DNA of 64,000 bases from Branchipolynoe longqiensis. Lineage: Eukaryota; Annelida; Polychaeta; Phyllodocida; Polynoidae. Position 1 is the first letter of the stretch. Every line of letters starts with the position of its first letter. The translations under genes were made by a program, and so were the position numbers. The notes under the pieces are model-generated. The model was not told the origin of the DNA. It saw only the letters and a program-made list of their open reading frames with translations, and did no database searches. Location: the NCBI GenBank assembly GCA_030323885.1, contig CM059192.1, forward strand, positions 67,592,785 to 67,656,784. The letters are read 5' to 3'. Positions 33,301-43,600 of the stretch are shown here, in pieces.

Positions 33301-33838
33301 TCTTCAAACTTTCAATCTTCTTGACGATCCATTCTGGCAAGATGTTCGCCTGAGATCCAGTATCCATCTTGAATCTCACTACCGCTGCTCCTATCCTGAC
33401 GTTGACGAACCACATGTCACAATTGGCGTTATTGTCCGACAACGCCCCCACAAATAAGTCGTCCTCTAGTGACTCCTCTGACATATGGTGTGCCCCCTCA
33501 GGCGGCATGTTGTGTTCGTCGGCAACAATTTCGTCCACCGGTGTTCGTTGCACTTGACTCCTGCATACTTTTATGAAGTGTCCGATTCTGCCACAGCCGG
33601 CGCATGCCTTCCCTTTAGCTGGACACTGACCCTTCCGGTGGTTGTAGCCACACCACCCACAAGGTGTTCGTCCTGCATTTGGTAGTGTGTTCGTTGCGTT
33701 TTTCCTTCCCCATGTAGGTGCCGGCTTACGTACCGGTGCCGCCGCCTGGTATGGTTGACGCCTACCAATGGCGTCCACTACTGCCGTAGGCTTTCCCCTT
33801 GACAGTTGAGCCGCTGTGTGCTCACTCATGCGGCACAT
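30347..33838 (-). pseudogene. Gypsy pol polyprotein with an internal stop
   Basis: One frame runs from 33838 to 30347, interrupted once. In order: a zinc-knuckle region (CGWCGYNHRKGQCPAKGKAC and CGRIGHFIKVC); an aspartic protease (FKMDTGSQANILP); RT (YFSVLDANSGYWQVELDE, LPFGICTAGDIF, and VVTDDMLVYG where most families have V/IDDI); RNase H (LQVDASKSGLGAALIQ, YATIEKELLAICFGC, QTDHKPL); and integrase (HETHMGITKSKLLARDYLFW, GVDLFQIKDQMFVVAIDYYS, TDNGP, then TSPHHPQSNGQVER). A TAG at 31054-31052 falls inside the integrase just after TDNGP, and the same frame continues to 30347. The H2C2-type zinc finger seems altered (RRALCQNF). No envelope gene is present. Confidence 0.92.
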
Positions 33839-33850
33839 GTCTTCGCATAA

Positions 33851-34328
33851 CTACAGTGTTAAGTTGGAAGTTTGTAATAACTTGTCCCTTAACGTGTCAC
33901 ATTTTACACCACACACAATGCGGTCACACAATAATGACTCTTCCGCTTCTCCATACTCACAGTGTGGTATCAAATTCTTCAGTTCTCTTATGAAAGCGTC
34001 CATTTTCTCTTCCCCTTGGTCGTACAAATTAAATTTATACCGTAAAACTGTTCTGTTCGTCTTACACTCACAGTACTGACGAAACGCTTCTACTAGCGGT
34101 GCTAGTTTGTCTTGTTGAGCAGGTGCGAATTTCATTGTACGAAACACTTTTTGAGCCTCCGGCCCTGCCACGTGTAGGAAAATGCACGCTTGCGGTTTTT
34201 TCCGGTTTAGCAGCTATCCCTGCTGCCGTAGCATATATTTCATAACTTCCATACCACTTGTGCCAATTTGAGGCCAAATGTTCGTCCATATTCAGGTGCC
34301 CCGGTGGTTTTAGGCCTTGTAGCGACAT
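33851..34328 (-). pseudogene. Gypsy gag, frameshifted
   Basis: Starts at ATG 34328 (MSLQGLKPPGHLNMDEHLAS, then WHKWYGSYEIYATAAG). A frameshift in an A-rich stretch near 34180-34195 moves the frame to VFRTMKFAPAQQ...FRQYCECKTNRTVLRYKF and LYDQGEEKMDAFIRELKNLI, the gag core seen in many gypsy elements of marine animals. The gag core ends at TAG 33853-33851, in the same frame as pol, so gag and pol were probably one continuous ORF. Confidence 0.8.
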
Positions 34329-34339
34329 TGCGGTGTCGT

Positions 34340-34357
34340 GGTCCGGATCTGACACCA
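34340..34357 (-). promoter_or_regulatory. Gypsy primer-binding site
   Basis: TGGTGTCAGATCCGG on the minus strand immediately follows the LTR end (…TTTACA). 'TGGTGTCAG' starts are common in gypsy elements, where a host tRNA 3' end primes minus-strand synthesis. The tRNA was not identified. Confidence 0.65.
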
Positions 34358-34469
34358 TGTAAAGAATGTAAGTCTTGACTCTACCGTGTCCGTGATACAA
34401 GTGGTTTATTTGCCTTACTCTCGCTGGTTCCTTCGCTGGTTCCGCCGCCGGTTCCCGGCCGCCCTTCAC

Positions 34470-35050
34470 TTGGGGCATTCAGTGGCTCACATTATTTTTC
34501 GGAATTGTTCACCCCCGGGTTTTTGAATAACAATGTTCATATCGCACAATTAGAAGCAATAAATCTGGTAGTAGCTCTTAAAAATTTATATCCTAAAAAA
34601 CCTCAGGAATTTATCATTATTAGCAATACTGATAATGAAGCTTCCCAACAGGTGTTGTCCTCTGGTGCTGGAAAGGATCCGGTCTTGTGTGCAGAGAAAT
34701 CTGGAGATTTGCAGCACAAAAATGCTGCGAGGTACAGGTAATACACAAGGCTGGAAAAGATCTGGCACTAGCAGATACCCTTAGTAGGTTGTTTTTTTAC
34801 ACTAAAGCAAAATTAGTAGCTGACAAATTATGTCAGATCATCTGCTATCCAAAATAAATGTTTCGCATGATAATAATATTTTTGATTTGTTGCTAATTTA
34901 CTTGTTTGCCTTCATCAACTTACAGCTTACGATATCGCATTGGTTAATAAGCTAAGCGTATATTTCAAGGCAGGACTTTCGGAGGGAACGTGGAAAAATA
35001 AGAGGGTACATTTCAGGGAGTATTTGAAGTTTGTAAAAAAAAATTAAAAA
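34470..35050 (+). pseudogene. Second DIRS-like element, resumed: RNase H and recombinase N-terminus
   Basis: Continuation of the element cut by gypsy. HIAQLEAINLVVALKNLYPK and FIIISNTDNEASQQVLSSGA (34540-34670) match the RNase H region of DIRS elements; VIHKAGKDLALADTLSRLFF follows in a shifted frame. After a gap, KLSVYFKAGLSEGTWKNKRV and HFREYLKFVKK (34960-35040) look like the start of a tyrosine recombinase core-binding domain. The catalytic domain is missing. About 40 residues expected between 29822 and 34480 are also missing. Confidence 0.65.
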
Positions 35051-35694
35051 TTATATGAGTGGGGCAACATCATGGGTAAGACTGGTTATTATTATTTTTT
35101 TTTTTTTGGTAAAGTATTTATTCATCTGAATATGACATTTGTCAGCGCTGGAGCACTGGTCTTCCGGCCATCTTACTATTGGAATTGACATTCTAAATAA
35201 TCTAAGTTTGATCAGTACTGTATTGGTCACAGCACGATCATGTAGAATTAAGGGAGTGGCTCCTGCTGTATAATGTACAGCACCAGTCCCTGCGGTTCAT
35301 ACAAAAATGGGGAGCAGCACCGAGTAGAAGGTGTATACTCGGGGAAACTCACACAATCATTGTGGGTTACATTTTTCTCTTATAAAACAAGCTGAGTTTA
35401 TAGTTGTCAAGACATTTTGTCTGTCTTATGTAATGTTCAATGTGTTTAAACAGATTGATAGTTGTGTAGGATGTTCGGTGTGTTGTTGGTTTGTTCATGA
35501 TGGTTAAGGGTGTTAAGGGGGAAATGTGATGTGTTTGACTGTTATGCGTTGTCAGTACTCAAATGTGGTATATTTAAATTTTAAAATAACACTGTAAATA
35601 GAGCATATCCACTAAGAATTAAGCACATTAAATTAATTGTGTTAAAATTTAGAAAAATGGGTAAATATGGTCTGGTGTTAATTGCTGCTTTATT
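35051..35694. other. Non-coding stretch, no gene seen
   Basis: AT-rich sequence with a T run (35094-35107). GCACTGGTCTTCCGGCCATC near 35154 resembles, in reverse, the GGAAGACCAGTG block of 6661 and 53995. Confidence 0.45.
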
Positions 35695-35695
35695 A

Positions 35696-37116
35696 ATGGG
35701 GACCTTTCAGTTTGCATGACTCTCTCGTCAGATGGCTCACCATGCCGGTTCCATGTGTTGTGGAGGTGCATGGGTGTGGTGAGGATTTTGGTGTGTGTGG
35801 TAGGGGTGTATGGGGATTTAAGGTGGTGTGGTCAGTGTGTAGGGGTGTGTGGTGAGTGGGTATGATGGGGTGGGGGTGGTAGGGGTGGTTGCGGTGTATG
35901 GTGGATGTGTGGTGGGGGCATATGTTTGTGTGGTGGAGGTGTAGGGGTGTAGTTAGGATTTTGGTGTGTATGGTGAGGGTGTGTGGGGATTTAGCGGTGT
36001 GTGGTGGGGTGTAGGGGTGTGTGGTGAGTGGGTTTGGTGTGGTTGGGGTGTAGGTGTGTATGGTGGGTGTGTGGTGGGGGTGTATGTTTGTGTGGTGGGT
36101 GTGTTGTGGAGGTGTAGGGGTGTGGTGAGGATTTTGGTGTGTGTGGTGGGGTTAATGGGGATTTAGGGGTGTGTGGTGAGGGTGTATGGTGGGTGGGTGG
36201 TGGGGGTGTATGTTTGTGTGGTGGATGTGTAGAGGTGTGATGAGAATTTTGGTGTGTGTGGCGGGGGTGGGTGGGGATTTCGGGATGTGGTGGGGGTGTA
36301 GGGGGGTGTGGTGAGTGGGTATGGTGTGGTGAGTGTGATTGGGGTGTAGGTGTGTATGGTGGGTGTGTGGTGGGGGGCATAGGTTTGTGTGGTCGGTGTG
36401 TTGTGGAGGTGTAGGTGTGTGGTGAGGATTTTGGTGTGTGTGGTGGGGTTGTATGATCATACTTTATGGGGATTTAGGGGTGTGTGGTGGGAGTGTAGGG
36501 GTGAGTGGGTGTGGTGGTGTATAGGGGTGTGGTGGTGGTTGACAGTGTGTGTGGTGGGGGTGTAGGTGGTTTGTGGTGGAACCTCACAAATGGCACCTCA
36601 GAGTGGCACCTCACAATCTTTAGCATCCATAAACCCCCACCACACACCTACACCCCCACCACAGCCCTAAACCCCCACCCCACACACATATATCCCTTAC
36701 ACTCCACAGCACACACCTATACCCCCTGTACCCCTTGTACCCTGACCACACACCTAAACCCCTACCACACACCTACACCCCCACCACACACACCTACATC
36801 CTCCCACACCCCCCACAGACCTACACCTCCACCACACACACACCTACATCCCCACCACATCCTGAAACCCCCACCACACACCTACACCCCCACCACACAC
36901 CTACACCCTCACCACACCCCTAAACACTCACCACACACCTACACCCCCAACGCACCCCTAAACCCTCACCACATAGCTACACACACAACATACACCTACA
37001 CCCCCACCACACACATACGTACACCCTTCTATCCAACCATGATGGCTGACTTGGACCGGGAATGGGTGCTGCGACCAAGTGTATAGCGAGAGAAATGGCT
37101 CATGAAAGGTCCCCAT
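35696..37116. mobile_element. Foldback-like element of G-rich and C-rich minisatellite arms
   Basis: Outer ends are inverted repeats: ATGGGGACCTTTCA (35696-35709) and TGAAAGGTCCCCAT (37103-37116), with further matching through CTCTCTCG/CGAGAGAAA. The left arm (about 35750-36545) is G-rich on the plus strand, in units such as GTGTGGTGGGGGTGTAGGTG with longer units containing GAGGATTTTGGTGTGTGTGG. The right arm (36625-37025) is the C-rich complement type (CCACCACACACCTACACCCC). The switch is at 36580-36620 around CACCTCACAATCTTTAGC, which is also the centre of the 14823-15270 array. Long terminal inverted repeats built of short tandem units are the definition of foldback transposons; assignment is by structure only. 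No coding sequence. Confidence 0.65.
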
Positions 37117-38305
37117 TGGCTCCATGTTTGTTAAGACAATCCAATTTATTTTATTCAGAGATGCTGGGCGATGTCGGTCATACGTTGCTCGGCAGTGACA
37201 TTAAGGCACACGCTCCACACTTGATGTTGATGATCAGAAGCACCAAAACTACATGCAGACCAGAGGACACCACATTGGACCACCTCAGATACCCAATTCT
37301 CCATTCTGTCCAGTGCATGCATGGATAAAGTACTGTCGTTTCTCCTGGGTGCATAAGGGTGCCCCAGCATTCGTTCAGGGACCCATTGACCAGCCAAATC
37401 TTCTCAAAATGCATGCAAAAGGCCCTGAAGGTTGCCAACCTATGATGGTGGCCATTGGTGACGTACCATAGTGTTTGTCGATGGGCAGCACAAGAATATG
37501 CAAAACTGGGGATGCCTTTGGACTGCATTAAGACATTGGGACACTGGAAATCAAGCAGTGTTTTCAATTACGTGAATAAAAGATTTATTAGTCAGGGACC
37601 ATCAGCTGTCCTGTCCCAATTTGGCTGAGAGCTAAATGGTCAAAGAATTCCTATGTTTAAATGTGTAAAAAGTGACTTGCAAGTGATGTGTGCCTGGTGT
37701 GCTTCGACAGTATGACCGTGATCAACCCCTAGATGATGCCTCCTGTCTTCAATTGCCAAAGAATATATCATCTTCAAAAAACTAAACTAATTTATTAATC
37801 ATAGTTAGCTCTGTAAAGGAACACCTGCAAATAAGTTATATTTGAGTCAGGCTTTAAAATTGAAATCTGGGTTGTACTACCTGGTCAGATAGCATAGATC
37901 AGAAAAGCTAATAAATTCATCTATACTAATGTAATAAATCTTCCAATAATGTTAGCTAGTGATACCTATATCAAAGGCTCTTGTAAAGATTTAATAAGCC
38001 TGATTAATGAATTTATTAGCTCAAAAAGTGATTCTCTGTGTCTGGTTTTGAACCATCTATTTCGAGACCATGTATGCCTATTATATGCATAATTAAAATG
38101 GACCTTCACATACCGCTGACATTATCAGTGATAATTCCCTCTAATATAAAACAAGCATACACCATATAAATAAATAGAAAAAAATGTAACACAAATATAT
38201 TGTAGCCTAGTACTAATAGTAATAGGCCCATATCCTTATATAAATCTATAAACAAATAGGTGAGAGTGACATTTGTAAATTAAAAATAGTCTAATAAGCC
38301 CATGC
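37117..38305. other. Stretch without a supported gene
   Basis: A 129-residue minus-strand frame (37178-37567) shows no motif I recognise and probably is chance. At 38066-38107, GTATGCCTATTATATGCATA plus following bases repeats the sequence at 28755-28797 beside the second DIRS-like element. Confidence 0.45.
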
Positions 38306-38460
38306 TTATGTAAGACCCCAGTCACATTAGGCTTGCAACCGGTTGGCGACCACTACTGACAAAAAAAAACAAAAAAGCCTACATTAATTGGTAACCTGAC
38401 AGAGCAGGGAAGACTGGTTGGCGATTACTTGGCAATCAATACACAATACTCACACGCATG

Positions 38461-38797
38461 CGCTGTGGCAACAGTTCCACAACCGTAGTGTTTGTCGTCG
38501 CCGTCAGATGTCGCATGTGTTGTGAATATTGTGCATTAATAGTGACTGACTAGTTTGGTACCCGCCTAAAATTTTCAAAAGGGTCCAAACCTGAAAATTT
38601 TATTTTCTTGGAAGCTCCAATGACCCAAAAGCAATATACTTTTGGAATTTTCAAAATATCCCAAAATTTGACTTCCATACGTGCATTTGAATGTTAGTAA
38701 TTTCCATAGCTTTTGTATGAGCTGTGGCAATGGTCCCACAACCGTAGTGTTCATCGTCGCCGTCAGATGTCGCATGCGTTGTGAATATTGTGTATTG
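38461..38797 (+). repeat. Direct duplication of a 76 bp block
   Basis: GCTGTGGCAACAGTTCCACA...GTTGTGAATATTGTGCATT (38461-38536) recurs with a few changes at 38721-38797; both contain CAACCGTAGTGTT and CGTCGCCGTCAGATGTCGCA. The spacer is 184 bp. Confidence 0.8.
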
Positions 38798-38984
38798 GCG
38801 ATCACTCAGGGACTGATTTGTGAATAATCATGTTCGATTGTAAATCAGTTGTATGAACGATCACCAACTTCATTAAGACCAGGGAAGACCGGTTGGTGAT
38901 CAATCGGTGATGGTCCCTGGCTGGTTGCAGAATGGTCGACAATCAAAATACCCCCCCCCCCCCCTCCACTCACTTTGTGACTAA

Positions 38985-39539
38985 AGCCGTGTTCACACAC
39001 ACAACTTTAGGCCGAACTAGATAAGGCGAACTAGATGAGGCGAACTAGTGTCGTGTTCACACACGGGTCGGTTTAAGGAGGAAATCAATATCTGCGCATG
39101 AGCAAGTCCATACTAACCAGCGCCAGTTTCGGTTAGTCGACATTGCCACGAAAGAGTGTGGGTTCAAGCTAGATATGTATGGACTGAATCATATTGTTTT
39201 GGAACGATCAAAACTTCTGTTGGCCAGTGAAAACCTAAAAATAAATCATGAAAAAAATATCTGTACACCTCTAGCCGGTTCATAGATCAAATTATATTAT
39301 ACAGTGTGACGTGCTTAATCCGCTTCAAGTAAACCGCTACTGTCCACACAAGCAAGGTGGGCCGACTTAAGCTAGTTCGGTTCATATAAGCTACCTCGCG
39401 ACGCGGTTTACATGTGGCGAACTAGTTGAGGCGAATCACCCCTAACCCGCCTTAGCATCGCGTCCACATGGCGAATGTGAGCCGAACTAGACAAGGCGAA
39501 CTAGTTGAGGCGACTTAACGCCCGTGTGTGAACACGGCT
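38985..39539. mobile_element. MITE family M2, larger copy, with TAA target duplication
   Basis: Ends AGCCGTGTTCACACAC... and ...GTGTGTGAACACGGCT are inverted repeats; TAA flanks both sides (38982-38984 and 39540-39542). A 3 bp TAA duplication is the Harbinger-type signature (TWA). The interior has multiple CGAACTAG and AAGGCGAACTAG boxes in both orientations. It interrupts the older element 38306-39765. Confidence 0.8.
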
Positions 39540-39765
39540 TAATCTGGGACTGATCACAAACTGATTGCTGATTTATTGTCAACCTATGAAAATGAAAGGC
39601 GGCCTCCTTGCGACCAAAATGGTTGTCAGCATCTTTTTGGTGCAATACCTGCAACCTCCTGACGACCAATTTGGTGATCAGGTCAGCGGCCAGCCAGTGA
39701 GGACCAAATAGAGACCTTTTTGCGACCACCTGGGGTTCACAAGCCAAGTTTGACTGTGGTATAAG

Positions 39766-40369
39766 CCTATGCACAATAGCGGATCACGAACCATTCAGGA
39801 ATGCAATCATCAATGCTGTTGCGTAACATGGTATGCAGGTGTAAAAACAGACGCGCTTTCTTGCAAATGAATGCATGGAGCAGGGCATACACAGGAGGCC
39901 TTGCAGCAAACCTACATCAAGATTAGGTAACTAACCCGGCTCAAGATAGGCTCTTCTGTGTCACAAAACCTTTAGGGCAAGTCTAATGTGGGAATGCACT
40001 GTGACAAAAGCACAGTTGGGTACCTAAATAATGCCATATTAGGACGAGAAGTAAAGTATGCAAAGCATTCATTCATGGAAAACCGGTGAATCATCATCTG
40101 TACCAGGCAGTTCACTTGGGGTGTCCGCGAAACCACTCCACCGCACCGGGCAGGACACCTGCACATCCCGCCAACAGAAACCGCCACTTGGCGCCTTAAA
40201 CCTAAACTAGTGACGTCATAACACGCGATTTATCCGATGCTACTAGATGTGGGCAGTTAGCGAGAGTCTGTTTCGAATGTAATTGAGAAGTGTATATTGG
40301 TAGCAAGTTCTTATTGTTCTCGAGCGCTTTAGGAAACGAGATAGAGCTCAGTCACTTGTACCGACAAAT
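39766..40369. other. Region upstream of the myosin promoter
   Basis: No gene is visible. AT content falls toward 40369. Any distal regulatory sites cannot be read by eye. Confidence 0.4.
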
Positions 40370-40415
40370 GGGCGGGGCTTGGCCTCAAAACGCCCGTATC
40401 ACGTGACTTGCCAAT
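40370..40415 (+). promoter_or_regulatory. Core promoter elements of the myosin II gene
   Basis: Three classic motifs lie within 46 bp: a GC-box GGGCGGGGC (40370-40378), a palindromic E-box TCACGTGA (40399-40406) and a CCAAT box (40411-40415). They sit 250-290 bp upstream of the myosin ATG in a locally CpG-rich patch, and no TATA box is seen. This is the layout of a TATA-less housekeeping promoter. The start site should fall between about 40430 and 40600 if the leader is unspliced; a spliced 5' leader cannot be excluded. Confidence 0.65.
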
Positions 40416-40661
40416 CAAAGCCAACGAGGCGGCGGCCGAGTGTGGCGCAAAGTGGGAGTAGCAGATACATTTCAACTTCGGGAGCGAAAACCTGGCAGTT
40501 ATACGCACAGTTTCAGGGGAGTGTCTCCATCTACAACCCTTTCCATGACTTAGCATACAGTTTCGTAGTTAGATTCACAAGCAAGTGCCTTTTTTCTGCT
40601 TTGAGAGACCCCGAAACAGGATTGTTTCGGCAAGTTGGAAAAAGGTCATTCACGATTCAAC

Positions 40662-43600
40662 ATGGCGGACATGGATTACGGTGGAATAGGCGGCGCCGAG
40701 CTGGAATATCTGGCAGTGGACAGGGGTATTGTCAATGACCCGACAGCACAAGCAGCATGGGCAGCCAAAAGACTTGTCTGGGTACCTCACGAAAATATGG
40801 GTTTCGTGGCAGCCAGCGTCAGGGAGGAAAGAGGCGACGAGGTGCTGGTAGAAATTCAAGAGACCGGCAAGCATGTGGTAGTCAACAAGGATGACATACA
40901 GAAAATGAACCCCCCAAAATTTAACAAAGTTGAGGATATGGCGGAGTTGACGTGCCTTAACGAAGCATCAGTTCTGTACAATCTAAAGGATAGGTACTAT
41001 TCCGGACTAATTTACGTAAGTATCCGCTTAATATACGACGAATTCAAACACCGGCTTTTTTTCCGGAACCGCCCAGTCCTGCTGTCATAATTATAATGTT
41101 ACAAACCCGGAACAACCACTGTCACTGTGTGACAGTGTCACTGTCAGTGTCTGAGTCAGTAAGGTCTGTGACTCAGTCTCAGGCCGTCTCCTTCACCCCA
41201 AAATATACACACAGCCGACCTAAATAACCCAAGCACATAGTATACTGGTAGTGCTCACTGCCTTGCCCCATGAAATAAAGCTACACTATGCATGAAGTTC
41301 GGAAATAACTGCCGATCAGGCGTATTTACTTTAGATTTGCAAGTGGTTCCCCTACGGCTACGCTACACCTCACTGCCGGTAGGGGCGAGGCCATGGTAAG
41401 GGCCCGTGCCGGCGACTTTGCTTTTGAACCTGGGCGGAAGTCGCCCAAGCTCACTTGAGGATGCGGCGGGACATGATAATATCTCACTTACAAACTGCCA
41501 CCTCCGTGGTCGGCAATTGTGATGTATTATTTGTTGGGGTATTTGACTCATTAGTTCTGGAATGTCATGGATAAGTCTGAATAGACTTGTTTTCACCATT
41601 ACTAGACAGTTTGTCGATAGAAAGCCAGAGTCTACACTTTTGCCGACCCAAGGGATTTTTAACCTCCCACACTACATAAACATGGTATGAGAGCAACTGG
41701 CCTTTGATGACGCTGTAAGTTATACACAGCGGTGGAAATCCAAATTGGCAGAGATGGGGGGGGGGGGGCACAGGGAATCGAACCACCAACCTTCAGATTA
41801 GGAGTCCGACCTGTAAAAAAGTCAGACACTCTAAGTTAGAGTGTCTGAGTCTAACCACTCCGCCACAGAGAACACCCTCCGGTATACTTGGTTAAGTTGG
41901 TACTCCTGAGTAGTTCGACCTATCCAGCTTCGACCTCTGTTGATCAACTTATTGTTATCGTCAATCGTGATGTTTATGAAACTTACGTGATAGTTCCGGG
42001 AAGGTGAAAACATACCGCAATAAATACTTTTTTGAGGGCTATTCATAACGTATATTATTAGTCACAGGCCACCGTGAACTCTGCATGAAATTTGGGGGTG
42101 GAGGGTTAAATAAGTCTCTACTCGTTCTTCTTGTACTAGTTGTAGGCATATGATACGGTAGGCCGTCGCCGTAGGCGTAGGGAAAGAATTGTATCAAGAC
42201 AGTTTGGTCCTAAGCCTGAGGCCCTTTCTTCCCAAGTCAAATGATGAAATATGATTTCCCCCTCCACAATAGACACATCAGAATATAAAACTTATATTAA
42301 TTAGGTATGTGCCAACAACATTCAAACTCCTTCAATAATAAAACAAAGGGCACCGCTAGAAAGAGCTTGAAAGCCCTTTAACATGACACCAAGATTATGG
42401 GAATAGGTTGAGTATTAAGGAAGTTATGGCATTTTCCAACTCTGAAATTGGTCCTTATTTTCTTAGAATTAATTATGGTATAAGCACTAGATTTCTGTGG
42501 CCGAAATTGGTGACTTTTATGGGAAAATGCATGTAATTTCTTTAATAATTGAGATATCTAGATGGAATTTGGACTGAAGCTAGATTAAGGCATGTTCTAT
42601 TGATATAATTCAATAAAGTGACATTTGAAACAAAATTAAGTGACCTGAAACAAAGTAAAGTGAACTGAAACAATACATTTCTGTGACTGAAATTGGTGAA
42701 ATTCATGTACTTTCTTTAATAATTGAGATATCTTGATGAGATTTTCAGTGAAGCTAGTTTAATTCATGTTCTATTGATACAATTCAATAAAATGACATTT
42801 GAAACAAAATAAGTGACATGAAAATAACATTTGTGGTTAATTAGTGCACTCCATGATCGTTTGTTCACAACATACGTCATAATGGTAAATCAACAAATCA
42901 CGATCAAGTCATTCTCAAAATATCAGTTAAGCATAATATCATCATATATGAGATCAGCTGCCACGGCAAAGAATTATATGTCATAGTCAGTAGCATTGTC
43001 ATAAGACTCATTCTCTGACCAATAAGCCACCACATACTTTTTCTCCTTAGATTGTAGCTCCTCTATGAGTCTCAGAAAAAATGATAAACACAAGTACATA
43101 CCTGTTGCATTCCTGAACACGCCAATCATGATGTACACATCACAATTCCCCCAAACTCAACAGTGTATAAGATTAATAATGGTTTCTCACCCCAGTCTAC
43201 TTTAAAAAAATTGTAGATTGATATAAAAGGGTGAATTTGCAGGTTGAAATTGAGTGAAATTTTGGAAGTTATTATTGGAATAGCAAAACTTCACCAAATT
43301 GAAATATTTTTAAACTAAGCTATAAAGGGATTCCCATACTACATAATAGACTAGGAATACCCAAGATTGGTGCTGAGGTATATTTAAAGGCCGATAATAT
43401 TTGCCCGACCGTCGGGTCTACACTAAAGGAATTTGGTCTTGTAGACTCGATGGTCTGGTGAACCAGATCAAATTTTTTCACTCGAGACTCAACAGCGTCA
43501 GGTCTACAAGACCAATTTCCTTCACTATAGACTCGACAGTCTTCTGGTCATACTTGGCCTGTCCGGCTACAACTTTAGCATTGGCAGCATTTACAGTGCG

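Larger units (their letters stand above)
29819..34469 (-). mobile_element. Gypsy (Metaviridae-type) LTR retrotransposon inserted in a DIRS-like element
   Basis: Minus-strand gag-pol bounded by short LTRs. The 93-95 bp shared block at 29819-29911 and 34375-34469 reads TTGACTCTACCGTGTCCGTG through GGCCGCCCTTCAC. On the minus strand the 5' LTR probably extends to 34358 (TG...CA, about 111 bp), because TGGTGTCAGATCCGG, a gypsy-type primer-binding site, begins at 34357. The 3' LTR lacks the last 17 or so bases next to the host junction, and no target duplication is visible, so insertion or later decay removed some sequence. The coding region has in-frame stops and a frameshift. Confidence 0.9.
38306..39765. 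mobile_element. Old inverted-repeat element interrupted by another MITE
   Basis: The left end (GCTTATGTAAGACCCCAGTC, then ACATTAGGCTTGCAACC) matches in inverse the right end near 39715-39768 (complement reads GGCTTATACCACAGTCAAAC, then TTGGCTTGTGAACC). Inner repeats of GGTTGGCGA / GACCAATTTGG type recur in both halves. It is split by the element at 38985-39539. A 75 bp segment inside it is duplicated (38461-38536 and 38721-38797). Confidence 0.55.

Noticed and set aside
37178..37567. 129-residue minus-strand frame
   Set aside because: No recognisable motif, overlaps other frames, and sits beside repeat DNA; could be chance.
40635..40661. Upstream extension of the myosin frame from a TTG
   Set aside because: The ATG at 40662 has good context and begins a typical myosin II N-terminus; TTG starts are not expected here.
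40379..40738. 119-residue frame over the myosin promoter and start
   Set aside because: It overlaps promoter motifs and runs in a different frame from the myosin exon.
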